Source: Candidatus Nomurabacteria bacterium RIFOXYD2_FULL_35_12
Lineage (GTDB): Bacteria; Patescibacteriota; Minisyncoccia; Phycocordibacterales; UBA9973
Assembly: GCA_001786365.1 (NCBI GenBank)
Contig: MFWK01000007.1
Span: 1-27,293 of the forward strand
DNA length: 27,293 nt
Direction of reading: 5' to 3'
Shown here piece after piece: positions 19,532 through 26,824 of the stretch. How positions within the stretch are numbered: the first letter of the stretch is position 1; each line of letters starts with the position of its first letter. The notes under the pieces are model-generated. The model was given only the letters and a program-made list of their open reading frames with translations, did not search any database and had not been told where the DNA came from. Both the position numbers and the translations under genes were made by a program.

Positions 19532-19870
19532 ATGTTTAATAAACTTAATATATTCGAAAGATTGACGGAGAAAGCTAGAATAGTTGATGCGGTAACTGCT
19601 CCAATTATAATTACTGGTTTAGCTTTAGTAGGCTTGTCTAATCATTTTGAAAAAGATAATACGCCAGATTTTGGTCCGAATGCTCCTGCTATAAAAATGA
19701 CGAATTCTGGTGGAAAATTAATCTTAGAACAAAATGGTAAAAGTTATTCTTTGGAACTTAGTAAATTAAAACCTGAACAAATCGAAAAACTAGCAAAGCT
19801 AAATCCAGAGTTTGAAAGTTTTCTTAATAACGGTCCAATAAATGTAATAGACGTAAACAAAAAGAATTAA
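19532..19870 (+). CDS. Small membrane-associated protein, unknown role
   Basis: 112 aa, not recognised. One hydrophobic helix (about 21-38, VTAPIIITGLALVGLSN) is followed by a soluble tail with a short beta hairpin (GGKLILEQNGKSYSLEL) and a helical segment (KPEQIEKLAKLNPEFESFL). The basic N terminus suggests the tail faces outside, but orientation is uncertain. It is a single-gene unit with its own promoter and a strong terminator. Confidence 0.6.
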   Translation: MFNKLNIFERLTEKARIVDAVTAPIIITGLALVGLSNHFEKDNTPDFGPNAPAIKMTNSGGKLILEQNGKSYSLELSKLKPEQIEKLAKLNPEFESFLNNGPINVIDVNKKN

Positions 19871-19883
19871 CGAATAAAGTCTC

Positions 19884-19911
19884 CTAAAAACCACCTAAGA
19901 GTGGTTTTTAG
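19884..19911 (+). terminator. Intrinsic terminator of the 112-aa gene
   Basis: CTAAAAACCAC and GTGGTTTTTAG form an 11-bp perfect stem with loop CTAAGA. Confidence 0.8.
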
Positions 19912-19925
19912 TTTGCAAAAAATAG

Positions 19926-19967
19926 ACAAACAATGTATATTGTTTGTAGCGCATTTGGCGCTTTTTT
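19926..19967 (+). promoter_or_regulatory. Two hairpins before fusA, terminator or attenuator-like
   Basis: ACAAACAAT-GTAT-ATTGTTTGT (19926-19947) is followed directly by AGCGC-ATTTG-GCGCT and a T-run (19948-19967). The second is a short intrinsic terminator ending 28 nt before fusA. No promoter was found between it and fusA, so it could attenuate fusA transcription. Confidence 0.5.
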
Positions 19968-19994
19968 ATTACTTAATTTAGTCAACTTAGATTT

Positions 19995-22154
19995 ATGGAA
20001 AGAGATTATCCTTTAGAAAAAGTTAGAAATTTTGGAATTATCGCGCACATTGATGCGGGCAAGACGACCACGACAGAACGCGTGCTTTATTACACCGGAA
20101 AGAAACATAAAATCGGTGAAGTGCATGAAGGAGAAACCACCACTGACTGGATGGAACAAGAACGAGAACGCGGAATCACCATTACTTCTGCGGCAGTTAC
20201 TTGTTTTTGGAATCCTACTTACGCTCCGACAGATAAGACAAAGAAACATCGTTTCAATATTATCGATACTCCAGGGCACATTGACTTTACCGTAGAGGTC
20301 AAGCGTTCTTTGCGTGTGCTCGACGGCGCCGTTGTTGTATTTGATGGCGTGGCTGGTGTAGAACCTCAATCAGAAACAAACTGGAGATATGCCGATGAAG
20401 CTAAAGTTCCTCGTGTCTGTTTCGTAAACAAACTAGACCGAACCGGTGCATCTTTTGAACATTCTTTTGCAACTATTTTAGATAGACTTACAAAAAAGGC
20501 AGTTCGTATGCAGATTCCTATCGGCCTCGAAGAAAAACATGAAGGAGTTATTGATTTGCTTCGCATGAAGGCTTATTACTTTGAAGGTGACATGGGAAAT
20601 AAAGTTATTGAAAAAGACTTAGATTCTTTGCCTGAAAATTTAAAAAAAGACGCGGAAAAATATCATTCTGAATTGGTGGAAAAAATAGTAGAGACAGATG
20701 ATGTCATGATGACTGAATACCTTGAGGGGATGATTCCTGGTTTTGATGTTTTAAAGAAAACTCTCCGCAAGGCAGTTATTGCAAATCAGATTTTCCCAGT
20801 TTTTGCCGGTTCTGCTTTAAAAAATAAAGGTGTTCAGCTTGTGCTCGATGCCGTTATAGACTACTTGCCAGCTCCTACAGATATTGCCGCAATTTCTGGA
20901 ACAGACCCAGACAATGACGATGCTCCTATTGCTAGACATGCTTCAGACGCAGAACCTTTTTCTGCTCTTGCCTTCAAAGTGGCGACTGATCCATTCGTAG
21001 GACAACTCATTTTCTTTCGTGTTTATTCTGGAACACTTTCAGCCGGCAGTTATGTTTATAATCCCCGCACTCGAAACAAAGAACGCATCGGCCGTATTTT
21101 ACGAATGCATGCAAACGATCGTGAAGAAGTAAAACAAGTTTTTGCTGGAGAGATTGCTGCAGCAGTTGGATTAAAAGATACAATCACTTCCGATACTCTT
21201 TGTGATGAAGAAAATCCAATTATTTTGGATAGAATAGTTTTCCCTGAACCGGTTATTTCTCTACGTATTGAACCAAAGACAAAAGCTGACCAAGAAAAAA
21301 TGGGTATGGCGCTTAACCGTCTTGCTCAAGAAGACCCTACTTTTAAAGTTTCAACTGATCAAGAAACAGGCGAGACTATCATCGCTGGAATGGGAGAATT
21401 ACATTTGGAAATCATTGTGGACCGTATGAAACGTGAGTTTACCGTGGAAGCAAATGTCGGCAAGCCTCAGGTGGCATACAGAGAGACAATCAATGGTCAT
21501 TCCGAAGCAGAAGGAAAATACATCAAGCAATCCGGTGGACGCGGAAACTATGGTCACGTGAAAATAAAAGTAAAACCAATGGAAGTCCTTACAAAAGAAG
21601 AATTGGAAGACTTGCCAAAGAATACAAAACGTTCTGTTGGTTTTGAATTTATAAATACAATTAAAGGTGGAGTTATTCCTCAAGAATATATCGCGCCTTG
21701 TGAAAAGGGATTCAAAGAAGGTTTGGATCGTGGAGTTTTGGCTGGATTCAAAATGGTGAATGTTTCTGTGGAACTTTGGGATGGTAGCTATCACGAAGTT
21801 GACTCAAATGAAATGGCTTTCAAAATCGCTGCCTCTATGGCTGTGCAAGACGCATGCCGAAGAGCAAATCCTGTAATCTTGGAACCGATGATGAAAGTAG
21901 AAGTTGTCACTCCAGACAAGTTCATGGGAGACGTCACAGGAAATCTTTCTTCAAAGCGAGCCCTCATCGAAGGTATGGAAGATAGGGGAATGAATAAAGT
22001 TATTAAAGCCATCGTGCCTCTTTCTGAAATGTTCGGGTATATGACAGGACTTCGCTCAATGACCGAAGGCCGTGCTTCTTTCACAATGGAATTCTTCCGC
22101 TACGACATGGTGCCAAACAATGTCGCTGAAACTATCATTTCAGCTAGGAAATAA
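19995..22154 (+). CDS. fusA: Elongation factor G
   Basis: 719 aa. GTPase that drives tRNA-mRNA translocation. G motifs: AHIDAGKTTTTE (17-28), RGITITSAAVT switch I, DTPGHIDF (about 91-98) and NKLDRTGA (about 145). Domain II follows (ALAFKVATDPFVGQLIFFRVYSG), with the later domains IVDRMKREFTVEANVGKPQVAYRETI, SGGRGNYGHVKI and the C-terminal PLSEMFGYMTGLRSMTEGRASFTMEF. Length is slightly above E. coli (704). Codons are enriched in C-ending forms, as in tuf, fitting high expression. There is no Shine-Dalgarno. tuf lies 1.24 kb downstream, separated by a GC-rich island. Confidence 0.98.
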   Translation: MERDYPLEKVRNFGIIAHIDAGKTTTTERVLYYTGKKHKIGEVHEGETTTDWMEQERERGITITSAAVTCFWNPTYAPTDKTKKHRFNIIDTPGHIDFTVEVKRSLRVLDGAVVVFDGVAGVEPQSETNWRYADEAKVPRVCFVNKLDRTGASFEHSFATILDRLTKKAVRMQIPIGLEEKHEGVIDLLRMKAYYFEGDMGNKVIEKDLDSLPENLKKDAEKYHSELVEKIVETDDVMMTEYLEGMIPGFDVLKKTLRKAVIANQIFPVFAGSALKNKGVQLVLDAVIDYLPAPTDIAAISGTDPDNDDAPIARHASDAEPFSALAFKVATDPFVGQLIFFRVYSGTLSAGSYVYNPRTRNKERIGRILRMHANDREEVKQVFAGEIAAAVGLKDTITSDTLCDEENPIILDRIVFPEPVISLRIEPKTKADQEKMGMALNRLAQEDPTFKVSTDQETGETIIAGMGELHLEIIVDRMKREFTVEANVGKPQVAYRETINGHSEAEGKYIKQSGGRGNYGHVKIKVKPMEVLTKEELEDLPKNTKRSVGFEFINTIKGGVIPQEYIAPCEKGFKEGLDRGVLAGFKMVNVSVELWDGSYHEVDSNEMAFKIAASMAVQDACRRANPVILEPMMKVEVVTPDKFMGDVTGNLSSKRALIEGMEDRGMNKVIKAIVPLSEMFGYMTGLRSMTEGRASFTMEFFRYDMVPNNVAETIISARK

Positions 22155-22242
22155 AAGATATTTTTAAGCTTTACTTTTTCTAAAAAATATGTTATGCTAT
22201 TTTTTAGTGTTTTTATGTTCTTTTTATATTTTCAAATAGTTT

Positions 22243-22291
22243 GCATGCAGAATTTTGGAAAGCTGTAACAGGTTTCCAAAATTCTGCGTGC
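22243..22291. repeat. 19-bp-stem hairpin between fusA and the second island
   Basis: Arms 22243-22261 and 22273-22291 (GCATGCAGAATTTTGGAAA and complement, one G-U) enclose GCTGTAACAGG. No T-run directly follows. It may end the fusA mRNA or be a palindromic repeat. TATGCTAT-type -10 sequences lie about 50 nt upstream. Confidence 0.65.
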
Positions 22292-22415
22292 GTAAACAAA
22301 TCGTAGTGCAGATTTTCGTTGAAGAAGGCTGACGGAATGCACATAGAGGTATTTCGTAGGAGTGCTATCTTCAAAAGAGAAATAGTGCAGTGTGGTATGA
22401 AGAAGAAGGAGCGTT

Positions 22416-22661
22416 ATGGTAAAGAAGAAAATAGTTTCAGTAGTCGTTCCAGAGATTGGGTCGCGGGGTCCTCAGAATTTGGACGAGGCCGTCGCGGCAA
22501 GTGCAGGTGGCAAGGTGGTGATGTTTGGGTGCATCCGTTGCGTGAACGAGATGGTTGAGGATGGTGGCTTTCATTCCCTAGCCCGCGCTCGGAGCTTGGT
22601 GGGTTTCCGTGAACGCGAAGCCGAGGCGATGAGGCGCATGGGGCTCACGTTTGCTCGTTGA
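22416..22661 (+). CDS. Small unknown protein in second GC-rich island
   Basis: 81 aa, not recognised. AAGGAG four bases before the ATG is a clear Shine-Dalgarno. The sequence has a beta-strand start (KKKIVSVVVPEIGSRG), a small-residue segment (LDEAVAASAGGKVVMFGCIRCV) and a basic helical end. It has one CxxC (CIRC). GC is near 55%, far above fusA's surroundings. An overlapping frame from 22319 lacks a ribosome site and is rejected. Followed 28 nt later by another island gene. Confidence 0.55.
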   Translation: MVKKKIVSVVVPEIGSRGPQNLDEAVAASAGGKVVMFGCIRCVNEMVEDGGFHSLARARSLVGFREREAEAMRRMGLTFAR

Positions 22662-22689
22662 GCCGGCAAGACATCAACCAAAGGAAAAC

Positions 22690-23001
22690 ATGAAATTCAG
22701 TCACGAAGAGTATACTCTTCTACTCACCCTCCTCTATCTTTTTATAAGCAAGGAGAATCACTGTTACGAGGCTCTGTGTAATGACCTCAATCAGTTGCGG
22801 GCTATATATTCTCCGGGGGATGTGGGCAAGAGAGACTTCCGGCCGCACGGGAGTATTCCGGAAGAGATGAGGCCAAAGAAGAGGGAAGATTGGAAGGGTG
22901 TGGGAGAAGGCATCTGGGGTATGTGTCAACGTGCCCTCGCAGAGGAAGACAGGCTTGCCAAGCCACAACCGCCGGAGGTTCCAGCCGCGACCGTCATGTG
23001 A
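22690..23001 (+). CDS. Small unknown protein, second gene of the island
   Basis: 103 aa from the ATG at 22690, preceded by AAAGGAAAAC, a moderate Shine-Dalgarno. The N-terminal half is helical and hydrophobic-amphipathic (EEYTLLLTLLYLFISKENHCYEALCNDLNQLRAIY); the C-terminal half is charged and ends in a Pro/Ala tail. Not recognised. It forms a probable two-gene operon with the 81-aa gene, closed by the hairpins at 23061-23088 and 23131-23160. GC-rich composition, as in the first island. Confidence 0.55.
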   Translation: MKFSHEEYTLLLTLLYLFISKENHCYEALCNDLNQLRAIYSPGDVGKRDFRPHGSIPEEMRPKKREDWKGVGEGIWGMCQRALAEEDRLAKPQPPEVPAATVM

Positions 23002-23060
23002 GTCCAGCGCCGAAAGGTATTGGAGACAGTCCACGAAGTATCACAGAGAGGAATTCGTGG

Positions 23061-23088
23061 CGGTGCGGAGGGAAGTCTCTCCGCACCG
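23061..23088 (+). terminator. Strong hairpin after the island genes
   Basis: CGGTGCGGAG and CTCCGCACCG form a 10-bp perfect stem around GGAAGTCT. T-rich sequence begins about 11 nt later, so termination here is possible but not classical. Confidence 0.5.
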
Positions 23089-23130
23089 TGTTCCCCGGAT
23101 TTTGTTCTTTTGTTTTTAAATCGTAATTGT

Positions 23131-23160
23131 AAACCCAGTGGGAATCCCTTCTGGGTTTTG
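23131..23160 (+). terminator. Intrinsic terminator of the second island
   Basis: AAACCCAG and CTGGGTTT pair, with an inner GGG-AAT-CCC stem, ending TTTTG then TCATTTTT. Confidence 0.75.
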
Positions 23161-23197
23161 TCATTTTTAGCCCTTAATTTTATACCCAAAACAGGGT

Positions 23198-23225
23198 TTG
23201 ACAATGTTTTTAAATTTGCTAGTAT
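23198..23225 (+). promoter_or_regulatory. Promoter of tuf
   Basis: TTGACA (23198-23203), 16 bases, TAGTAT (23220-23225) with an extended -10 TG (TTTGCTAGTAT). The tuf leader would be about 160 nt, and the promoter serves the tuf-S10 cluster. Confidence 0.7.
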
Positions 23226-23231
23226 CTATTT

Positions 23232-23257
23232 AACTGCTTTTTTGCAGTTTTTGTTTT
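23232..23257 (+). promoter_or_regulatory. Leader hairpin at the tuf transcription start
   Basis: AACTGC-TTTTTT-GCAGTT, then TTTG and TTTT. It would form at the very 5' end of the tuf transcript and resembles a small attenuator or a stabilising 5' hairpin. Confidence 0.5.
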
Positions 23258-23270
23258 AATTTATAAATTA

Positions 23271-23319
23271 TTAACCCCGACGTAAAGTCGGAGTCCCGAT
23301 CTAAAAACGTCGGGATTAA
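23271..23319. repeat. Nested palindrome in the tuf leader
   Basis: Arms of 13 bases (TTAACCCCGACGT, 23271-23283; ACGTCGGGATTAA, 23307-23319) with one mismatch, and an inner TCGG/CCGA pairing. It has the GC-rich-arm style of the other palindromic elements but a different sequence. Confidence 0.65.
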
Positions 23320-23390
23320 CAATTGTTAGTAATTAAGCCTCAGCAACTGGCTCTTGTATGTTGAGTTTTAGTTATTAGCCAAATAAAAAT

Positions 23391-24581
23391 ATGGCAGAGG
23401 AATTTAAGAGAGACAAGCCGCACGTAAACGTCGGAACAATAGGTCACGTCGACCATGGTAAGACCACATTAACAGCTGCGATTTTGCACGTGTTAAATAT
23501 GGCAGGAAAAACAGTTCGACTTCGAGGTGTTGATCAGATCGACAACGCTCCTGAAGAGCGAGCTCGTGGAATCACTATCAACATTTCTCACAACGAATAC
23601 GCTACTGACGCTCGTCACTATGCGCACATCGATGCTCCAGGACACGCTGACTACATCAAAAACATGATCACCGGTGCCGCTCAGATGGACGGTGCTATTC
23701 TCGTAGTTGCCGCTACTGATGGTGCTATGCCTCAGACTCGTGAACACGTCCTTCTAGCAAAACAAGTTGGTGTTCCAAAGATTATCGTTTTCTTAAACAA
23801 GTGCGATATGGTTGATGATAAAGAAATGATTGACTTGGTTGAGGAAGAAATTCGTGAGCTTCTTGCTAAACAAGGTTTTGACAAGGACTGTCCAGTTATT
23901 CGTGGTTCAGCCTTAAAAGGTCTTGAATCAAAGTCAGTAGATGATGAATGGGCAAAGAAAATTCTTGAACTTGCAAATGCTCTTGATACTTATATTCCGA
24001 TTCCAGTTCGAGATTTGGCAAAGCCTTTCCTTATGCCAGTTGAAGATATCTTCTCAATCGAAGGCCGTGGAACAGTGGTAACTGGAAAAATCGAAAGAGG
24101 AGTAATCAAGCTCGATGAGGACGTAGAAATCGTCGGAATAAAGCCTACCCAAAAATCAACAGTTACTGGTATTGAAATGTTCAATAAGAACTTAAAAGAA
24201 GGTATGGCTGGAGACAACGCTGGTATTCTTCTTCGTGGTTTGAAAAAGGAAGACATCACTCGTGGACAAGTTCTTTGCAAGCCAGGAACAACTACTCCTC
24301 ATGATAATTTCACTGCAGAAATTTATGTTTTGAAAAAGGAAGAAGGCGGACGACACACTCCATTCTTCAAGGGTTACAAGCCTCAATTCTATATCCGAAC
24401 TACAGACGTTACTGGTGATGTGACTCTAGCCGAAGGTACAGAAATGGTTATGCCAGGGGACACAGTAAAGATTACAGTTAAATTAGTCACTCCAGTTGCG
24501 CTAGAGGAATCACAAAGATTCGCTATCCGTGAAGGAGGCAAGACAGTTGGAGCAGGAGTGGTCACGAAGATATTAGGTTAA
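23391..24581 (+). CDS. tuf: Elongation factor Tu
   Basis: 396 aa. Delivers aminoacyl-tRNA to the ribosome as a GTP complex. GTPase motifs: GHVDHGKTTLT (18-28), RARGITINISHNEY switch I, DAPGHADYIKNM (the usual DCPGH Cys is Ala) and NKCDMVD (about 138). Domains II and III are complete (GRGTVVTGKIERGVIKLDEDVEIVG; FKGYKPQFYIRTTDVTG; REGGKTVGAGVVTKI). GC- and C-ending codons are enriched relative to most genes here. It has its own promoter and a leader of about 160 nt with two hairpins, instead of being read directly from fusA. Confidence 0.98.
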   Translation: MAEEFKRDKPHVNVGTIGHVDHGKTTLTAAILHVLNMAGKTVRLRGVDQIDNAPEERARGITINISHNEYATDARHYAHIDAPGHADYIKNMITGAAQMDGAILVVAATDGAMPQTREHVLLAKQVGVPKIIVFLNKCDMVDDKEMIDLVEEEIRELLAKQGFDKDCPVIRGSALKGLESKSVDDEWAKKILELANALDTYIPIPVRDLAKPFLMPVEDIFSIEGRGTVVTGKIERGVIKLDEDVEIVGIKPTQKSTVTGIEMFNKNLKEGMAGDNAGILLRGLKKEDITRGQVLCKPGTTTPHDNFTAEIYVLKKEEGGRHTPFFKGYKPQFYIRTTDVTGDVTLAEGTEMVMPGDTVKITVKLVTPVALEESQRFAIREGGKTVGAGVVTKILG

Positions 24582-24594
24582 ATTACGAATAATT

Positions 24595-24625
24595 AATTAC
24601 GAATTATAATTTGAAATTCGTAATT
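24595..24625. repeat. AATTACGAATT inverted and direct repeats before rpsJ
   Basis: AATTACGAATT (24595-24605) and AATTCGTAATT (24615-24625) pair over 11 bp. AATTACGAAT also occurs directly at 24581-24590. It fills the tuf-rpsJ gap; a TTGACA at 24631-24636 lies too close to the rpsJ start to be its -35. Confidence 0.6.
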
Positions 24626-24643
24626 GCAAATTGACAATTGATT

Positions 24644-25093
24644 ATGGCAACAACAGAGACAAAAACAAAAAAGCCGAAAGTGGCGAAAACTGCAACAACA
24701 GTTAAGGCTATTAAAGTTCCTAAAGTGAAAGTCTCTAAAGTTGCTCCTAAGAAAGAAAAATCTGCCCACACAGAAGGCGCAGAAAACAAAGTTATATTAC
24801 GCATCCGAGTACGAGCTTATGAAAGCAAGATTCTTGACAGTTCCGTTAAACAGATTATGGACACAGCGATGCGTCATGATGCTACTATCGTCGGACCGGT
24901 GCCATTGCCTACTGAAATAAAGAAATACACAGTCAACCGTTCCGCTTTCATCTACAAAAACACACGAGAACAGTTTGAAATTCGTGTTCACAAGAGATTG
25001 ATTGATATCATAAATCCAAATGCAAAGACCATCGAGGCCCTTACTAATTTGTCTTTGCCTTCTGGTGTAGATATTGATGTAAAGATGCTCTAA
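24644..25093 (+). CDS. rpsJ: 30S ribosomal protein S10
   Basis: 149 aa from the ATG at 24644 (a TTG two codons upstream is less likely). The S10 core is VILRIRVRAYESKILDSSVKQIMDTAMRHDATIVGPVPLPTEIKKYTVNRSAFIYKNTREQFEIRVHKRLIDI, about residues 50-149. A Lys/Ala/Val-rich extension of about 48 residues (KKPKVAKTATTVKAIKVPKVK) precedes it; the usual protein is about 103 aa. The extension is probably disordered and rRNA-binding. S10 also pairs with NusG. It heads the S10 cluster after tuf. Confidence 0.96.
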   Translation: MATTETKTKKPKVAKTATTVKAIKVPKVKVSKVAPKKEKSAHTEGAENKVILRIRVRAYESKILDSSVKQIMDTAMRHDATIVGPVPLPTEIKKYTVNRSAFIYKNTREQFEIRVHKRLIDIINPNAKTIEALTNLSLPSGVDIDVKML

Positions 25094-25097
25094 TAAT

Positions 25098-25712
25098 ATG
25101 AAATTCATTCTTGCCAAAAAAGAAAATATGACGGAATATTTCGGTGAAGACGGAGCAGTTGTTCCAGTAACGATACTTTCAGCTGGACCAATAACGGTGA
25201 CCAGAGTATTTTCTAAAGCAAAGGATGGCTACGATTCTATCCAAGTTGGTTTCGGAACACAGAAAAAGGAAAGAGTGAGTCGTGGAAGCGCCGGCGCTAT
25301 GAAAGGAGCTTTTTATAAGACTCTTAAAGAATTCAGACTTAAATCAGCCGATAAAGTTACTGCGAAAGAAGGTGATGTGATAGATGTTTCCATTTTTGCT
25401 CCTGGTGATATGCTTCAAGTTTCAAGCGTTTCCAAGGGTAAAGGTTTTCAGGGTGTTGTGAAGCGCCATGGATTTCATGGTGGACCACGCACTCACGGTC
25501 AAAAACATTCCGAAAGAGAGCCAGGTTCTATCGGAGGAGGACTCCGAACACACGTTCCAAAAGGAATGAGAATGGCCGGCAGAATGGGAAGTGATCGTAT
25601 CACACAGAAAAACCTGAAAGTTGTTTCCGTGGATAAAGAAAATAACATTATGCTTATCAAAGGAGCAATTGCCGGAAAGCGTGGAAGTTTAGTTGAAATA
25701 GTTTGCAGATAA
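25098..25712 (+). CDS. rplC: 50S ribosomal protein L3
   Basis: 204 aa, full length. Family signatures: MTEYFGEDGAVVPVTILSAGP, VSRGSAGAMKGAFYKTLKEFRL, and the central loop KGKGFQGVVKRHGFHGGPRTHGQKHSEREPGSIGGG that reaches toward the peptidyl-transferase centre. The conserved RMAGRMGSDRIT segment follows. It starts 4 nt after rpsJ. There is no Shine-Dalgarno. Confidence 0.97.
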   Translation: MKFILAKKENMTEYFGEDGAVVPVTILSAGPITVTRVFSKAKDGYDSIQVGFGTQKKERVSRGSAGAMKGAFYKTLKEFRLKSADKVTAKEGDVIDVSIFAPGDMLQVSSVSKGKGFQGVVKRHGFHGGPRTHGQKHSEREPGSIGGGLRTHVPKGMRMAGRMGSDRITQKNLKVVSVDKENNIMLIKGAIAGKRGSLVEIVCR

Positions 25713-25731
25713 TTTTATATAAATAACATGG

Positions 25732-25851
25732 ACCCCGTTAGAAATCGCGATCACGATAATTATATATAAAGAAAAATATGAAAAAAGATATAATACAAAA
25801 AAATATAGTAAATTCTAACGATAAAGAATCGCGATCTATTTCTAACGGGGT
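25732..25851 (+). promoter_or_regulatory. CCCCGTTAGAA palindrome ending on the rplD start codon
   Basis: Arms 25732-25745 and 25838-25851 pair over 14 bp; an ATCT bulge on the right separates a further CGCGAT/ATCGCG stem (25746-25751 with 25828-25833). The right arm ends in TTTCTAACGGGG overlapping the GTG at 25850. A second partial right arm (TTCTAACG, 25813-25820) suggests internal duplication. A short frame (MDPVRNRDHDNYI) opens on the left arm. Confidence 0.7.
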
Positions 25852-26509
25852 GGAAGCAAAAATATACAATCAAAAAGGAGCTGAAGCAGGAAAGATAAAT
25901 CTTCCGGAGAAAGTTTTTGCTACCAAGTGGAGAAGCGACCTTGTTCATCAAGTTGTGCAAAGTATGCGTAGTAATAAACGCGCTGGCACAGCGGACACAA
26001 AAGACAGAGGAGAAGTTCGTGGAGGAGGTAAAAAGCCTTGGAAACAAAAGGGTACCGGACAAGCTCGTCATGGATCTTCTCGTAGTCCTATCTGGGTTGG
26101 TGGAGGTGTGACTCATGGTCCTCTTTCTGATAAAAATTACAAGAGAAAAATCAGCAAGACAATGCGTGCGCAAGCCCTTTTCTCTGTCCTTTCAAAGAAA
26201 TTAAAAGAAGGAGAAATAATTTTTATTGACACACTTTCTATGCCTTCCATAAAGACAGCGGAAGCCGTAAAAGTAGTAGAAAAATTAGCGAAAGTTTCCG
26301 ATTGGAAAATAGTTGATGCCAGCAAGAAGCCTCGTGTTTTGACTGCAATTTTTGGAAGAAATGAAAAGACAGAAAAAAGTTTTAGAAATATTCCTCAATT
26401 GAAAATAGTCTTTTTGAAAAATTTGAATCCATTCGATGTTTTAAATTACAAATATCTTTTAATAGAAAATCCGGTCGAAAGTGTTAAATTCTTAGAATCC
26501 CGCGCATAA
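25850..26509 (+). CDS. rplD: 50S ribosomal protein L4
   Basis: 219 aa from a GTG at 25850 (read MEAKIYNQKGAEAGKINLP, the normal L4 start). An ATG at 25778 would add 24 residues encoded by the palindromic element (ending SISNGV), which L4 proteins lack. The GTG is favoured because the same palindrome ends exactly on the start codons of rplS and the SIMPL gene. The L4 core is clear: RAGTADTKDRGEVRGGGKKPWKQKGTGQARHGSSRSPIWVGGG, the loop lining the exit tunnel. L4 can autoregulate S10 operons in E. coli; the leader stem here could be relevant. Confidence 0.93.
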   Translation: MEAKIYNQKGAEAGKINLPEKVFATKWRSDLVHQVVQSMRSNKRAGTADTKDRGEVRGGGKKPWKQKGTGQARHGSSRSPIWVGGGVTHGPLSDKNYKRKISKTMRAQALFSVLSKKLKEGEIIFIDTLSMPSIKTAEAVKVVEKLAKVSDWKIVDASKKPRVLTAIFGRNEKTEKSFRNIPQLKIVFLKNLNPFDVLNYKYLLIENPVESVKFLESRA

Positions 26510-26513
26510 TTTT

Positions 26514-26783
26514 ATGACAGACATAATCAAAAACCCAAGAATTACCGAAAAAGCATCTTTTGCGCAAGAGCAAAATGTTTACACTTTTGATGTTTCCGCT
26601 GGAGCAAATAAGACAGAAATAAAAAAGGCTATTTTTGCTCTTTATAATGTAAAACCCATCAGAGTAAATGTCTTGCCAGTGCCAAAGAAGAGCGTTTTTT
26701 CTAGAGGCAAGGCAGGCACAAAAGGCGGAGGCAGAAAAGCTTTAGTTTATTTAAAAAAGGGAGATAAGATAGAGTTCGTTTAG
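26514..26783 (+). CDS. rplW: 50S ribosomal protein L23
   Basis: 89 aa, a compact form. Signatures: IIKNPRITEKASFAQEQNVYTFDVSAGANKTEIKKAIFALYNVKPIRVN, then the GKAGTKGGGRKALVYLKKGDKIEF end. L23 lies at the tunnel exit and docks trigger factor and SRP. It starts 4 nt after rplD in the standard S10 order. Confidence 0.96.
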   Translation: MTDIIKNPRITEKASFAQEQNVYTFDVSAGANKTEIKKAIFALYNVKPIRVNVLPVPKKSVFSRGKAGTKGGGRKALVYLKKGDKIEFV

Positions 26784-26819
26784 TTATAAAGTAGAAAGTT
26801 CATAAAGTTTATAAAGTAA
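26784..26819 (+). repeat. Short tandem repeat before rplB
   Basis: GTTATAAA, GTAGAAA, GTTCATAAA, GTTTATAAA units fill the rplW-rplB gap. They resemble those before rpsG (18234-18262), so an AT-rich spacer repeat recurs in ribosomal clusters. Confidence 0.55.
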
Positions 26820-26824
26820 ATTCA

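Noticed and set aside
22319..22558. 79-aa frame overlapping the 81-aa island gene
   Set aside because: Weak start without a ribosome site and low-complexity sequence; the 22416 frame has a clear Shine-Dalgarno.
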